From the NCBI RefSeq assembly GCF_017329565.1, contig NZ_JAFMTT010000010.1: a stretch of 64,000 bases of DNA; one strand, written 5' to 3'. The DNA comes from Alicyclobacillus mali. GTDB taxonomy: Bacteria; Bacillota; Bacilli; Alicyclobacillales; Alicyclobacillaceae. Below the pieces are notes generated by a model, which was given only the letters and a program-made list of their open reading frames with translations, was not told where the DNA came from and searched no databases. The position numbers were made by a program, and so were the translations under genes. This document shows, one piece after another, positions 41,889-51,120 of this stretch. How positions within the stretch are numbered: position 1 is the first letter of the stretch; the number at the start of each line of letters is the position of its first letter.

Positions 41889-42812
41889 GTGACGGATCGC
41901 AAAGGGCTGTGGTACGCGTTTTTGGCCTACGCGGGCTGGGGGCTCCTCCCTGCGTATTGGAACGTGTTCGAGCGGATGTCTCCGTATGAGCTCCTGTCGT
42001 ATCGGATGGTGTTTTCGGCGTTGACCATCTGGATTTGGGTGGCGCTCGCGCGCCGCGTGCGAAGCGTGGCGGGCGTGATGCGCGACGGACGCCGGGCGCG
42101 GCTCATGGCGCTCGGCTCGCTCATGATCACGGTGAACTGGCTGACGTTCATCGTCGCGGTGAACACCGGGCATGTGGTGGAGTCGAGCCTCGGTTATTAC
42201 ATCAACCCCATTGTGAACGTGCTCTTGGGCCTGCTCCTCTTTCGCGAGCGGCTCGATAGCTGGCAGTGGGGGGCGCTCGTCGTCGCCGTGGCGGGTGTGG
42301 GCATCATGATGGGGGCCTACGGACAGGTACCCTGGCTGGCGCTCGCGCTCGCCGGATCGTTCGGCCTGTACGGCGTGGTGAAAAAGCGCGTGGACGCGGA
42401 CGCCGTGCAAAGCCTCACGTGGGAAACCACGCTGGCCCTGCCGCTCGCTGCCGCGTATCTCGCCGCCACGTTCGCCACACATCGCGTGACCGTCACTCAG
42501 CTCACAAGCTGGCAGATGGCGTTGCTTGTCCTCAGCGGCCTTTTCACGGCCGTGCCGCTGCTTCTGTTCGCCATGGCCGCCAAGCGGTTGAGCCTCGCGA
42601 CCCTCGGCATGGTCCAGTACATCTCCCCAACCCTGCAACTCGTCATTGGCCTTGCGGTCGATCACGAAGCCTTCACGCGGGCCGACGCGATAGGATTTGC
42701 GTGCATCTGGCTGGCGCTTGCGCTCTACACCATCTCCCTCGTGCGAAACGAGCGGCGTCACCGCCGTCGTCCGGCGAATTGCCAAGCGATGAGCGAGGCC
42801 GCGAAAGGGTGA
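41889..42812 (+). CDS. RarD-type EamA transporter
   Basis: A 307-residue membrane protein with about ten hydrophobic segments and the RarD pattern: KGLWYAFLAYAGWGLLPAYWNVF, SYRMVFSALTIW, NWLTFIVAVNTGHVVESSLGYYINP. RarD proteins are drug/metabolite-type carriers of unknown substrate (linked to chloramphenicol sensitivity in pseudomonads). The gene stands alone before an MFS gene 9 bases downstream. Confidence 0.9.
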   Translation: MTDRKGLWYAFLAYAGWGLLPAYWNVFERMSPYELLSYRMVFSALTIWIWVALARRVRSVAGVMRDGRRARLMALGSLMITVNWLTFIVAVNTGHVVESSLGYYINPIVNVLLGLLLFRERLDSWQWGALVVAVAGVGIMMGAYGQVPWLALALAGSFGLYGVVKKRVDADAVQSLTWETTLALPLAAAYLAATFATHRVTVTQLTSWQMALLVLSGLFTAVPLLLFAMAAKRLSLATLGMVQYISPTLQLVIGLAVDHEAFTRADAIGFACIWLALALYTISLVRNERRHRRRPANCQAMSEAAKG

Positions 42813-42821
42813 TATGAATCC

Positions 42822-44078
42822 ATGCCCATGACGCCTAAGGCCGTGTTGCGCTCGGCGATGCTGGATATCACCCCGCTTCGCACGTCGCCCGCGTTTTTGC
42901 GGCTCTGGATTGGCAGCGGCATCTCGACCCTTGGGGGCACCATGACGCCCTTCGCGGTCATGCTGCAGGTGTATCGAGCCACGCACAGCACCCTCGATGT
43001 CGGGCTGACCGGCCTCGCCAGCGTGCTGCCAGGTGCGCTGTTCGTGCTCTTCGGCGGAAGCGTGGGCGATCGCGTCGATCGCCGCAAGCTCGCCCTTCTC
43101 GCCACAAGCGGGCAGATGCTCGTGTCCGCAGTCCTCGCTGTGCAGGCGCTCATGGCGTGGTCCGCGCTATGGCTCATCTACGCGCTGTTGTGCGCGCAGT
43201 CCGTGCTCGGAGCCATCAACGCCCCTGCGCGCCGGACGTTTGTGCCGCGCCTTCTGCCCAAGGAGCAGGTCCGAGCGGGGCAGACGCTGAACACCTTGGC
43301 CATTCGCTTTGGGGAGGTCGCTGGGCCTTCGCTTGCGGGCGTGATCGCCAGTTTCGCCGGACTCGGATGGTGTTACGCCTGCGACGCGGCGACGTTTCTC
43401 GCGGCGCTCTACGCCATCTATCGTTTGCCGCCCATGTTGCCAGAGGCCAATGCCAAGCAAGGGGGCATGTTGAGCGGCGTGATGGAGGGACTGCGCTTCT
43501 TGGGGCGATCGCGCGCCCTTCTCGGCGCCATGTTGGCTGACCTCAGCGTCACCGTGCTCGGCGTGCCCACCGCGCTCCTGCCTGCGCTTGTGAGCGAGCG
43601 CTTCGGTGGCCGGCCGGAGACGCTCGGCCTGATGATGGGCGCCACCGGCATCGGCGGCCTGGTCATCCTGGCCCTGTCGGGCCCTGTGCGCCACATTCGG
43701 TCCGAAGGCAAAGCCATTCTGGTCGCCTGTGCCGTCTGGGCCATGGCCGCAGGGGGCCTCGGACTCGCCCCCTTCGTCTGGCTCTGCGTGGCCCTGCTCG
43801 GGCTGATGGGCGCGGCAGACTCCATCCTCGTGGTGATGCGCTCGACGCTCATCCAACAGCGCACGCCGGACGGCCTGCGCGGACGCATTTCCAGCGTGGA
43901 TTACCTGGTGGGGACGGGCGGTCCGCAGCTCGGCAATCTCCGCGCGGGACTTGTGGGGAGCCTGCTCCCGCCCGGAGCGTCCATCGCCGTCGGCGGACTT
44001 TCCACGCTCGCCGCCATCCTTTGCGTCGGCTGGTTCGTCCCCGAGTTGCGGAGGGCGCGCGGGGAAGGGGGCGCCTGA
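42822..44078 (+). CDS. MFS transporter
   Basis: A 418-residue major facilitator with about 12 hydrophobic segments and the typical cytoplasmic loop GDRVDRRKLAL between helices 2 and 3. The overall form resembles the enterobactin-exporter/TIGR00900-like group of 12-helix exporters. It probably exports a small molecule or drug. ATG 42822 is followed by ATG 42828; AAAGGGTGAT lies upstream. Converges on the cupin gene. Confidence 0.88.
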   Translation: MPMTPKAVLRSAMLDITPLRTSPAFLRLWIGSGISTLGGTMTPFAVMLQVYRATHSTLDVGLTGLASVLPGALFVLFGGSVGDRVDRRKLALLATSGQMLVSAVLAVQALMAWSALWLIYALLCAQSVLGAINAPARRTFVPRLLPKEQVRAGQTLNTLAIRFGEVAGPSLAGVIASFAGLGWCYACDAATFLAALYAIYRLPPMLPEANAKQGGMLSGVMEGLRFLGRSRALLGAMLADLSVTVLGVPTALLPALVSERFGGRPETLGLMMGATGIGGLVILALSGPVRHIRSEGKAILVACAVWAMAAGGLGLAPFVWLCVALLGLMGAADSILVVMRSTLIQQRTPDGLRGRISSVDYLVGTGGPQLGNLRAGLVGSLLPPGASIAVGGLSTLAAILCVGWFVPELRRARGEGGA

Positions 44079-44117
44079 ATCCATCCGCCTTCCCCGACTC
44101 GATTTGGGAACCGTTCC

Positions 44118-44516
44118 TCAGTCGCGCCGGTATTCGGCGTCCGTGACGTGCTCCAACCAATCGACCGGCGAACCGTCGCGAGCTTCCTGAATCGCCATGT
44201 GCGCCATGGCGTGTTCCGGCGAAGCGCCGTGCCAGTGCCTTTCGCCAGGCTCGAACCAAACGATGTCTCCGGGGTAAACCTCCTGGACCGATTCGCCTTC
44301 TCGTTGAACCCAGCCCACGCCTTCCAGAATGACCAACAGCTGTCCAAGCGGATGCGTGTGCCACGCCGTTCGTGCACCGGGTTCAAATCGGACGACCGCC
44401 GCGCCCACGCGGGATGGCTCCTCCGCGTTCCAGACGGGCGTGATGGAGACGCGCCCTGTGAAGGTCGCGGAAGACCCAGCGGACGGTTTGCGCTCTCGGT
44501 TGCGGACAATTTTCAT
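44118..44516 (-). CDS. Cupin-domain protein
   Basis: A 132-residue single-domain cupin with metal motif 1 TAWHTHPLGQLLVILEG and motif 2 PGERHWHGASPEHAMAHMA. It resembles proteins associated with carboxymuconolactone decarboxylase-like genes and is usually taken as a small metalloenzyme or sensor. ATG 44516 has GGGAGGAG 6 bases upstream. It is the second gene of a minus-strand pair with the zinc alcohol dehydrogenase. Confidence 0.85.
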   Translation of the reverse strand: MKIVRNRERKPSAGSSATFTGRVSITPVWNAEEPSRVGAAVVRFEPGARTAWHTHPLGQLLVILEGVGWVQREGESVQEVYPGDIVWFEPGERHWHGASPEHAMAHMAIQEARDGSPVDWLEHVTDAEYRRD

Positions 44517-44549
44517 GAAAACTCCTCCCTTGACGTCTCGCGACAAGAC

Positions 44550-45572
44550 TCACGCGTCCGGCCACAAAAGGGCTTTGACGGCGCGGCGCTCGTGCATCGC
44601 TCGATAACCTTCCGCCACCTGTTCAAGCGGCAGTTCGAGATCGAAGACTTTCCCGGGCTGAATCTTTCCCTCCCACACCAACTGGATGAGATCCGGCAAG
44701 TATCGGCGGACCGGCGCCGGTCCCCCGTGCAAGTGAATCTGTTTGTAAAACAGCAACCGTCCGTCCAAGGACACCCCGTGTGGTACGCCCACGAAGCTCA
44801 TATGCCCACCCGGGCGCGTGCACTGGATGGCCTGCATCATGGATTCGTTTGTGCCGACGCATTCGAGCACCGACTCCGCGCCGAGGCCGTCCGTCATGTC
44901 CAGGATGCGCTTGACTCCTGCTTCTCCGCGCTCCTCCACAATGTCCGTGGCGCCAAATTCCTTCGCCAGAGCCTGTCTCTTCTCGTGCCGGCTCATCACG
45001 ATAATCCGCGAGGCGCCCATCTGCTTGGCCGCGATCACGGCGCAGAGTCCCACCGCGCCGTCGCCGACAATCACCGCGGTCTTGCCTGGACGCACCTCCG
45101 CAGCGTCCGCGGCAAACCAGCCTGTGCCCATCACGTCCGAGAGCGTGAGGAGGCTTGGAATGAGGGCGCGATCCGGCATGCCCGGCGTGGGCACGAGCGT
45201 GCCGTCTGCCCAGGGGATGCGCACATAAGGCGCCTGGGCGCCGGGGATGCTGCGCCGATTGACGCACGAGGACGGGTACCCTGCTTGGCAGATGGGGCAC
45301 GTGCCATCAGTTGCGAAAAACGCCCCAATCACAAATTGTCCTGGCTTCACGTGGCGGACGTCCGGGCCCACCTCTTCGACGATGCCGACGTATTCATGTC
45401 CCATGGGGATGGGTTTCTCGATGGGGTTCAGTCCGCGATACGTCCAGAGATCGGAACCACATACGCAGGTGGCGACGATGCGAATGATGGCATCGGTGGG
45501 TTCCTCAATCCGCGGGTCTTCTCGATCTTCGTAGCGGACGTCCCACGGAGCGTGGATCACGGTACCTTTCAC
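44550..45572 (-). CDS. Zinc-dependent medium-chain alcohol dehydrogenase
   Basis: A 340-residue MDR dehydrogenase. Catalytic zinc ligands are in ATCVCGSDLW (Cys) and GHEYVGIVEEVG (His/Glu); the Rossmann motif VGDGAVGLC is at about 170. The structural-zinc lobe reads CPICQAGYPSSC with only three cysteines, so this second zinc may be lost or altered. Substrate unknown; it is cotranscribed with the cupin. Start ATG at 45572 with AAGGAGG upstream on the minus strand. Confidence 0.9.
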   Translation of the reverse strand: MKGTVIHAPWDVRYEDREDPRIEEPTDAIIRIVATCVCGSDLWTYRGLNPIEKPIPMGHEYVGIVEEVGPDVRHVKPGQFVIGAFFATDGTCPICQAGYPSSCVNRRSIPGAQAPYVRIPWADGTLVPTPGMPDRALIPSLLTLSDVMGTGWFAADAAEVRPGKTAVIVGDGAVGLCAVIAAKQMGASRIIVMSRHEKRQALAKEFGATDIVEERGEAGVKRILDMTDGLGAESVLECVGTNESMMQAIQCTRPGGHMSFVGVPHGVSLDGRLLFYKQIHLHGGPAPVRRYLPDLIQLVWEGKIQPGKVFDLELPLEQVAEGYRAMHERRAVKALLWPDA

Positions 45573-45770
45573 GCGAAAGACCTCCTTTGCAAAGGTTCAG
45601 GTCTATTCTTTCACATCGCTTGTCCCAATGCCGAATCGAATGTGACTCGTTGCGAGGATTCGTGAGGATTTCTACACAGGAGGCAAGATTTCGTGTAGAT
45701 TGATCAACTTGATGGTTCGTGATGACGTGTTTGTCGCTGGTTGTCGCCTTGGTACTTGCCTTGACGCGCA

Positions 45771-45812
45771 AGTGACCGCCCCCATAGGTTCACGGCCCTT
45801 GGGGCGGTCACT
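45771..45812. repeat. 12-bp perfect inverted repeat
   Basis: AGTGACCGCCCC and GGGGCGGTCACT flank an 18-base loop. No T run follows, so an ordinary terminator is unlikely. Confidence 0.6.
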
Positions 45813-45840
45813 GCTCAAAGCTATTCAAGCGGATAGCAGC

Positions 45841-45857
45841 GGGCAGGGATCCTGCCC
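45841..45857. repeat. 7-bp inverted repeat
   Basis: GGGCAGG-GAT-CCTGCCC, 28 bases after the preceding long hairpin; together they give the region an RNA-like or IS-end-like structure. Confidence 0.5.
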
Positions 45858-45974
45858 AGGCGTCGGTGCCTGAGCGTCGGAGCCGCGAACTCCGGCGCGC
45901 TTCTCATTGTAAGTGTACCATACTTGGAATATTCGTCCATGCGGCAGTTGTTCTGCGTCCGAGGTTCTTCGGCG

Positions 45975-46003
45975 TTGACGCGCTTCACCAGAAGTGATAT
46001 GTT
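45975..46003 (+). promoter_or_regulatory. Promoter of the ABC exporter operon
   Basis: TTGACG (45975-45980), a 17-base spacer and TATGTT (45998-46003). Transcription from here would give a leader of about 220 bases before the first ABC gene. Confidence 0.6.
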
Positions 46004-46044
46004 CAATTCTGACAGTCTGCACGGAAGAGAGGAGGTCGAAGCCC

Positions 46045-46131
46045 ATGGTTCGGATGACGACGCTACAGCTACTCGCCAAGCCATTCGCGTTTCCATTTGC
46101 GGCTCGACCTCCTCGCGCAAGCGCCGTCTAG
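46045..46131 (+). CDS. 28-residue leader peptide of the ABC exporter operon
   Basis: A short ORF with one of the best ribosome binding sites in the window (AGAGGAGGTCG, 7 bases before the ATG), ending at TAG 46129-46131. The peptide begins MVRMTTLQLLAKPFAFPF and ends with Arg/Pro/Ala residues; it is not similar to a folded protein. Its stop codon lies in the loop of a hairpin that belongs to an attenuator. Position and architecture resemble the BmrB leader of the B. subtilis bmrCD exporter operon, though sequence identity is not claimed. Confidence 0.7.
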   Translation: MVRMTTLQLLAKPFAFPFAARPPRASAV

Positions 46132-46214
46132 GGCGCTGGCGCGAGTTGCACACGCGGCTCGCGCCAACTCATTCCACACTCGGACTGGGCATGCCGCGCG
46201 AGGCATGCCTTTTT
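46112..46214 (+). promoter_or_regulatory. Attenuator with four alternating complementary heptamers and terminator
   Basis: CTCGCGC occurs at 46112-46118 and 46158-46164; its reverse complement GCGCGAG at 46139-46145 and 46196-46202. Elements 1:2, 2:3 and 3:4 can each pair. GGCATGCC at 46188-46195 and 46202-46209, followed by TTTTT (46210-46214), is an intrinsic terminator whose loop and first 3' arm base are element 4. Pairing 3:4 breaks the terminator; pairing 2:3 leaves it free. Element 1:2 is extended by AGCGCC/GGCGCT around the leader stop codon. Confidence 0.8.
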
Positions 46215-46233
46215 GCGTCTAGGGGGCCTGTTT

Positions 46234-48072
46234 GTGTTTCAAGTGCTGTGGAAGCTTCGCCATTTCTTCTGGGAGGAACGAAAGCGATACGGGATCGCCG
46301 TCGGACTTCTGCTGTTCCTCAATGTCGTCGACGTGATTCCGCCTTATCTCGTCGGGCGATCCATCGATCTCATGAGCCAGCACGGCATGACGCTAAGGGC
46401 GCTCACTGAGCTCGTGGGCGCCTTGCTCCTGACCATTGTCGTGTCGTACGTGTGCGGCGTGACGTGGCAGTATCAGCTGTATTCCGGCGCCCGGACGCTG
46501 GAGCTGTCGCTGCGCCGTCGGCTTATGGCGCACTTTCTCAAGATGACGCCGCGCTTCTTCGAGCAGAATCGCACGGGCGACCTCATGGCGCGATCGACCA
46601 ATGACCTGAATGCGGTCATGCAGACGGCCGGATTTGGCATCCTGACGCTCATCGACTCGACGACGTATTCGGCGACCATCCTCGTCACCATGGCGGTGCT
46701 CGACGGGTGGAAGCTCACCTTGTTCTCGCTCGTGCCCATGCCGCTTATTGCGCTCGCCATGACGAAATTCGGCCAGATGCTGCACGACCGCTTCGAGCGG
46801 GCGCAGGACGCCTTCGGCGACATGAACGATCGCGTCCTCGAGACGGTCGCTGGCATTCGCGTGGTGCGGGCCTACGCGCAGGAGCAGAACGAGGAGCGCC
46901 GCTTCGCCGAGACAATGGCGGACGTATATCGAAAGAATATCGCCGTGGCGAGGATTGACGCGCTGTTCGATCCAACCATCACTCTGTTGGTTGGCGTGAC
47001 CTACCTTATTGGGCTTGGCTACGGCACGTATCAGGTGTTTCAGAGTCAGCTCACCGTCGGCCAGCTCACGTCGTTCAACGTGTACCTGGGCATGCTGATC
47101 TGGCCCATGCTCGCGTTTGGGCAACTCATCAACATCATGCAGCGGGGCAACGCGTCCTTGGACCGCGTGAACGAGACGCTCGCCTACGAGCCCGACGTGG
47201 TGGACGCGGACGGCGCGGTGGAAGTGCCGTGCATCGGCGAGATTCGCTTTGAGGGCTACTCGTTCCGCTACCCGTCCTCCGAGCGGGACAACCTGGTGGA
47301 CATCGATCTCGCCGTTCGCCGCGGCCAGACGCTTGGCATCGTGGGCAGGACGGGGAGCGGGAAGTCCACGCTCGTCAAGCAACTCCTTCGCGAGTATCCC
47401 GTGGGGCATCGCGGCCGCCTGCTGGTGAACGGGCTGCCCATTCAAGACGTTCAGATCGACGCGCTCCATCGTTTGATTGGCTATGTCCCGCAGAATCCGA
47501 TGCTTTTCTCGCGCAGCGTGCGGGACAACGTCCGCTTCGCCAAGCACGGCGCGACGGACGACGAGGTCCTTCGGGCGCTCCATCTCGCCGGATTTGCGGA
47601 GGACATCCCGCGGCTCCCGGACGGGCTCGACACGCTCGTCGGCGAACGGGGCATTTCGCTGTCTGGTGGGCAGAAGCAGCGAATCGCGCTCGCCCGCGCG
47701 CTCATCCTGGATCCCGACCTGCTCATTCTCGACGACGCGATGTCGGCCGTGGACGCGCGCACGGAGGCGCACATCCTGCGCTCCATCCGCCGCGTGAGGC
47801 AGGGGCGCACAACCCTCATCGTCAGCCACCGGATGTCGGCCGTCCAGCACGCGGACTACATTGTGGTGCTCGACGACGGCCGGATCGCGGAGGAGGGCAC
47901 GTTTCAGGATCTCATGCGCCTCGGGGGTTGGTACGCCAAGCAGTACCTGCATCAGCAGGCGTTCGGCGAAGCCTCGGACGATCTCGCCGAAGACGCGCAG
48001 ACGTCGGGAGAGAGTGCGTCAGGGGCAGCGCAACCGTCGCTCACCGGGGCGGACAGGGGGGATGTGCGATGA
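46234..48072 (+). CDS. Heterodimeric multidrug ABC exporter, first half (BmrC-like)
   Basis: A 612-residue half-transporter: six membrane helices (about 20-310) and an ATPase domain with Walker A GRTGSGKST, signature LSGGQ and Walker B LLILDDAMS. The catalytic Glu after Walker B is Asp, the mark of the degenerate-site subunit in heterodimeric exporters such as BmrC. GTG 46234 has GGGGG 7 bases upstream; TTG 46213 would start inside the terminator. The stop overlaps the start of the partner gene. Confidence 0.9.
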   Translation: MFQVLWKLRHFFWEERKRYGIAVGLLLFLNVVDVIPPYLVGRSIDLMSQHGMTLRALTELVGALLLTIVVSYVCGVTWQYQLYSGARTLELSLRRRLMAHFLKMTPRFFEQNRTGDLMARSTNDLNAVMQTAGFGILTLIDSTTYSATILVTMAVLDGWKLTLFSLVPMPLIALAMTKFGQMLHDRFERAQDAFGDMNDRVLETVAGIRVVRAYAQEQNEERRFAETMADVYRKNIAVARIDALFDPTITLLVGVTYLIGLGYGTYQVFQSQLTVGQLTSFNVYLGMLIWPMLAFGQLINIMQRGNASLDRVNETLAYEPDVVDADGAVEVPCIGEIRFEGYSFRYPSSERDNLVDIDLAVRRGQTLGIVGRTGSGKSTLVKQLLREYPVGHRGRLLVNGLPIQDVQIDALHRLIGYVPQNPMLFSRSVRDNVRFAKHGATDDEVLRALHLAGFAEDIPRLPDGLDTLVGERGISLSGGQKQRIALARALILDPDLLILDDAMSAVDARTEAHILRSIRRVRQGRTTLIVSHRMSAVQHADYIVVLDDGRIAEEGTFQDLMRLGGWYAKQYLHQQAFGEASDDLAEDAQTSGESASGAAQPSLTGADRGDVR

Positions 48073-50102
48073 ATCGCCAGGCATCGGTCCGCGTCGGAAG
48101 TCGCCTGGTGCAATATGCGTCACACGCTCGCGGCGCCATCGTCGCGGCGCTCGTTTTGCTCGTGCTCTCGGTGACCGCGCAACTCGCGGGTCCGTTTGTC
48201 GCGAAAACCATCATCAACCGGGACATTGAGGGCGTGCAGCAGGTCTGGTATCGGGCCCCCGCGGGTGCGCCCGGCGCGGTGCGCGTGGATGGCCAGCTGT
48301 ACGTGCGCGGCGACAAGCTGCCACATGGAGCGCCGCGACAACAGCCGCACACGCTCATGACGCTCGGCACCACCGCATACTTCTTGCCGGGAACCGTGCA
48401 GGCCATCGCGGCGGGTCCTCGGCCCGGCGAAATCCGCGAGGAGGTGGCGGGTCACTGGCGCACGGCACCAGCACGTCCCATCAGCCGGGCGCAGATGTTC
48501 GCGTTCTACCGGCCCGAGCTTCCGAACGTCATCCGGCTCGCCCTGCTGTACTTCGCGCTGCTCGCTGCTTCCGCGGTCTTTCTGTACGGCGAGCAGTATC
48601 TGTTGCAGGTGTCCGCCAACCGCATCCTGCAGCGCATGCGCCGCGACGTCTTTCATCGCATTCATTGTCTGCCCGTTTCGTACTTTGACAACACGCCTGC
48701 AGGGAAAATCGTCTCCCGCATCACGAACGACACGGAGTCGATTCGCGATTTCTACGTGAACGTGCTGGCGAACGTGCTCTCGAGCGCCGTGACGATGCTC
48801 GGCATCTACGTCGCACTTTTCATCCTGAATGTCGATCTCGCGCTCTTGGCCTGCGCCCTTCTGCCGATCCTGTTTCTTTGGATCTGGTTCTACCGCCGGT
48901 ACACGGTGCAGGTCAACCTGCGCGTGCGCGTGCTCATTTCCGAGATCAACGCCATGCTGAACGAGACCATCCAGGGCATGCCCATCATCCGCGCGTTCAA
49001 CCGGGAGGCGCGGACGGCTGCCGAATTCAACGAGATGAACCAGGCCTACTACGACGGCCAGACGAGGCTTCTGCGCATCAACTCCGCCACGGGGTTTAAC
49101 CTCGCGGCCGTCCTGCGCAACCTGTTCTTCGCGGCCATCATCTCGTGGTTCGGATGGCGGTCGCTTCATCTCGAGCCCATTGTGTCGCTCGGCGTGCTGT
49201 ACGCGTTCGTTGATTACCTGAACCGCCTGTTTCAACCGCTCACGCAGATCGTCAATCAGCTCGCGACGCTCGAGCAGGCGCGGGCATCCGCCGCGCGCGT
49301 CTTCGAACTCCTCGACGAACCTGGCGTGGAACCCGAATATGGCGCCATTCCGCGCTTTCGCGGCGAGATCGAGTTCGATCACGTCTGGTTTTCGTATGAC
49401 GGCGTTCATCCTGTGTTGCGCGACATCTCGTTCAGTGCGAAGCCCGGGCAGACCGTCGCGCTCGTCGGCCACACCGGCTCCGGCAAGAGCTCCATCATGA
49501 ATCTCCTGTTCCGCTTCTACGATGCGGATCGCGGCGCCATCCGGATCGACGGGCAGGACATCCGCGAGATTCCGCCGCAACAGCTGCGGCAGCACATGGC
49601 CATCGTGCTTCAGGATCCGTACCTGTTCACGGGGACCATCGCGTGGAACGTCGGTCTCGGGGATCCTCGCGTGAGCCGCGAGCGCATCGAGAAGGCGCTC
49701 CGGGAGGTGGGGGCGGATCGGCTGCTGAGGAACCTTCCGGGCGGCATCGACGAGCCGGTGCTCGAAGGCGGCAGCACCCTTTCCGCCGGCGAGCGCCAGC
49801 TCATCTCGTTCGCGCGCGCACTCGCCTTCGATCCGGCCATCCTGGTGCTCGACGAGGCCACCGCGAATGTCGACAGCGAAACCGAGCGCATCATCCAAGA
49901 TGCGCTCCAGGTCCTGAAGCGGGGGCGCACCACGTTCATCATCGCGCACAGGCTGTCGACGATTCGCGATGCGGACCTCATTCTGGTGCTCGACCAGGGC
50001 GAGATCGTCGAGCGTGGGACGCACGACGCGCTGATGGCGCTCGGCGGCCGCTATCGCCAGATGTACGAGTTGCAGACGAAGGCGCTTGGTGTCACAGGTT
50101 GA
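48069..50102 (+). CDS. Heterodimeric multidrug ABC exporter, second half (BmrD-like)
   Basis: A 677-residue partner with canonical Walker A GHTGSGKSS, Walker B LVLDEATAN and a divergent signature LSAGE, complementing the degenerate site of the first half. About 110 extra residues between helices 1 and 2 (approximately 40-145) form an extracytoplasmic insertion, as in the longer BmrD/YheH subunit. ATG 48069 overlaps the upstream stop. Its 3' end overlaps the convergent reductase gene by 11 bases. Confidence 0.9.
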   Translation: MNRQASVRVGSRLVQYASHARGAIVAALVLLVLSVTAQLAGPFVAKTIINRDIEGVQQVWYRAPAGAPGAVRVDGQLYVRGDKLPHGAPRQQPHTLMTLGTTAYFLPGTVQAIAAGPRPGEIREEVAGHWRTAPARPISRAQMFAFYRPELPNVIRLALLYFALLAASAVFLYGEQYLLQVSANRILQRMRRDVFHRIHCLPVSYFDNTPAGKIVSRITNDTESIRDFYVNVLANVLSSAVTMLGIYVALFILNVDLALLACALLPILFLWIWFYRRYTVQVNLRVRVLISEINAMLNETIQGMPIIRAFNREARTAAEFNEMNQAYYDGQTRLLRINSATGFNLAAVLRNLFFAAIISWFGWRSLHLEPIVSLGVLYAFVDYLNRLFQPLTQIVNQLATLEQARASAARVFELLDEPGVEPEYGAIPRFRGEIEFDHVWFSYDGVHPVLRDISFSAKPGQTVALVGHTGSGKSSIMNLLFRFYDADRGAIRIDGQDIREIPPQQLRQHMAIVLQDPYLFTGTIAWNVGLGDPRVSRERIEKALREVGADRLLRNLPGGIDEPVLEGGSTLSAGERQLISFARALAFDPAILVLDEATANVDSETERIIQDALQVLKRGRTTFIIAHRLSTIRDADLILVLDQGEIVERGTHDALMALGGRYRQMYELQTKALGVTG

Positions 50103-51090
50103 CGACGGCGCGGCCCTTCATCCGGCCCGAGAGGATCTGCTTCAGGGCGCTGTCGAGATCGTCGAGTGTGATGTCGTGGCCGATGTGGCTGAGCGCCTCG
50201 TCGCTCGGCTTCCACGGTCCGGCGAGCCGCCGCCAGATCTCGCGGCGCGTCTCCATGTCGAGCCACACGGAGTCGATGCCGATGATGGCCGCCTGGCGGC
50301 GGAGGAACGGGAACACGCTTGCGGTGAAGTCCGGCCCGCCCGTGTAGCCGCTGATGGCGATCACGCCGCCGTACTCGAGGCGCTGGAGCAGGTGTGGCAC
50401 GTACTTGCCCGACACCGGGTCGATCACACCGGCGTAGCGAGCCTGCACATTCAGGTACGATTCGCCTTCCTGCAGCAACAGCGCGTCGGGGCGCACCACG
50501 TCGTCCGCGCCGAGGGTTTTCAGCCATTCGGCGGCTTCGTCCTTGCGGGTCGACGCCACCACGCGGTACCCGGCCCGTTTGGCAATGGCGATGCCGGTCG
50601 CGCCGACGCCGCCGGTGGCGCCCGTCACGAGCATGGCGCCCATGGCGGGAGACACGCCGTTTTGCTCCATGCGGTACAGGGACAGTGCGGCGGTGAACCC
50701 GGCGGTGCCGAGCACCATGGCGTCGCGCAGCGACAGCCCGTCCGGAAGCGGGACCACCCAGTCGGCAGGCACGCGGGCGTATTCGCTGAAGCCCCCGAAG
50801 TGGCCCGTGCCGAGATCGTAACTGGTGCAGATGACGGGATCGCCCGGTCGGAATCGGGCATCCCGCGATTCGACGACTTCACCGGCGAGATCGATCCCGA
50901 GCACCATGGGGTAGCGCGTCACCAGGCGGCTCGCGGGCTGGGAACAGATCCCGTCCTTGTAGTTGACGCCCGAGTAGCGGACGCGGATGAGCACCTCACC
51001 TTCGGGCAGTTGGTCCAGGGTGAGCTCGCGGACGCCGGCGCGGTGTGCGTGGCCGTCCTGTTCCACCATGTAGGCGCGAAACGTGGACAT
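50092..51090 (-). CDS. YhdH/AcuI-type acrylyl-CoA reductase-like oxidoreductase
   Basis: A 332-residue zinc-free MDR reductase (quinone oxidoreductase superfamily): RYSGVNYKDGICSQPASRLVTRYP at the N-terminus, PMVLGIDLAGEV, and the NADPH motif VTGATGGVGATGIAIAKRAGY. AcuI/YhdH enzymes reduce acrylyl-CoA to propionyl-CoA and detoxify electrophiles. ATG 51090 follows GAAGGGGG. It precedes no obvious partner; the peptidase gene upstream on the same strand is 30 bases away, so the two may be cotranscribed. Confidence 0.9.
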   Translation of the reverse strand: MSTFRAYMVEQDGHAHRAGVRELTLDQLPEGEVLIRVRYSGVNYKDGICSQPASRLVTRYPMVLGIDLAGEVVESRDARFRPGDPVICTSYDLGTGHFGGFSEYARVPADWVVPLPDGLSLRDAMVLGTAGFTAALSLYRMEQNGVSPAMGAMLVTGATGGVGATGIAIAKRAGYRVVASTRKDEAAEWLKTLGADDVVRPDALLLQEGESYLNVQARYAGVIDPVSGKYVPHLLQRLEYGGVIAISGYTGGPDFTASVFPFLRRQAAIIGIDSVWLDMETRREIWRRLAGPWKPSDEALSHIGHDITLDDLDSALKQILSGRMKGRAVVNL

Positions 51091-51120
51091 GTCGTGTACC
51101 CCCTTCGGTTGGCGTCAGCA

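Larger units (their letters stand above)
45573..46044. other. Gene-free stretch with several hairpins
   Basis: About 470 bases without a convincing gene on either strand. It contains a long hairpin at 45771-45812 and another at 45841-45857, with further GC-rich inverted segments to about 45895, and then the promoter of the ABC-exporter operon. The structured part may be an unrecognised RNA or the remnant of a small mobile element end; no transposase remains. Confidence 0.5.

Noticed and set aside
45505..45771. Minus-strand ORF of 88 codons in the gap before the exporter leader
   Set aside because: Overlaps the 5' end of the dehydrogenase gene, no ribosome binding site and no recognisable protein features.
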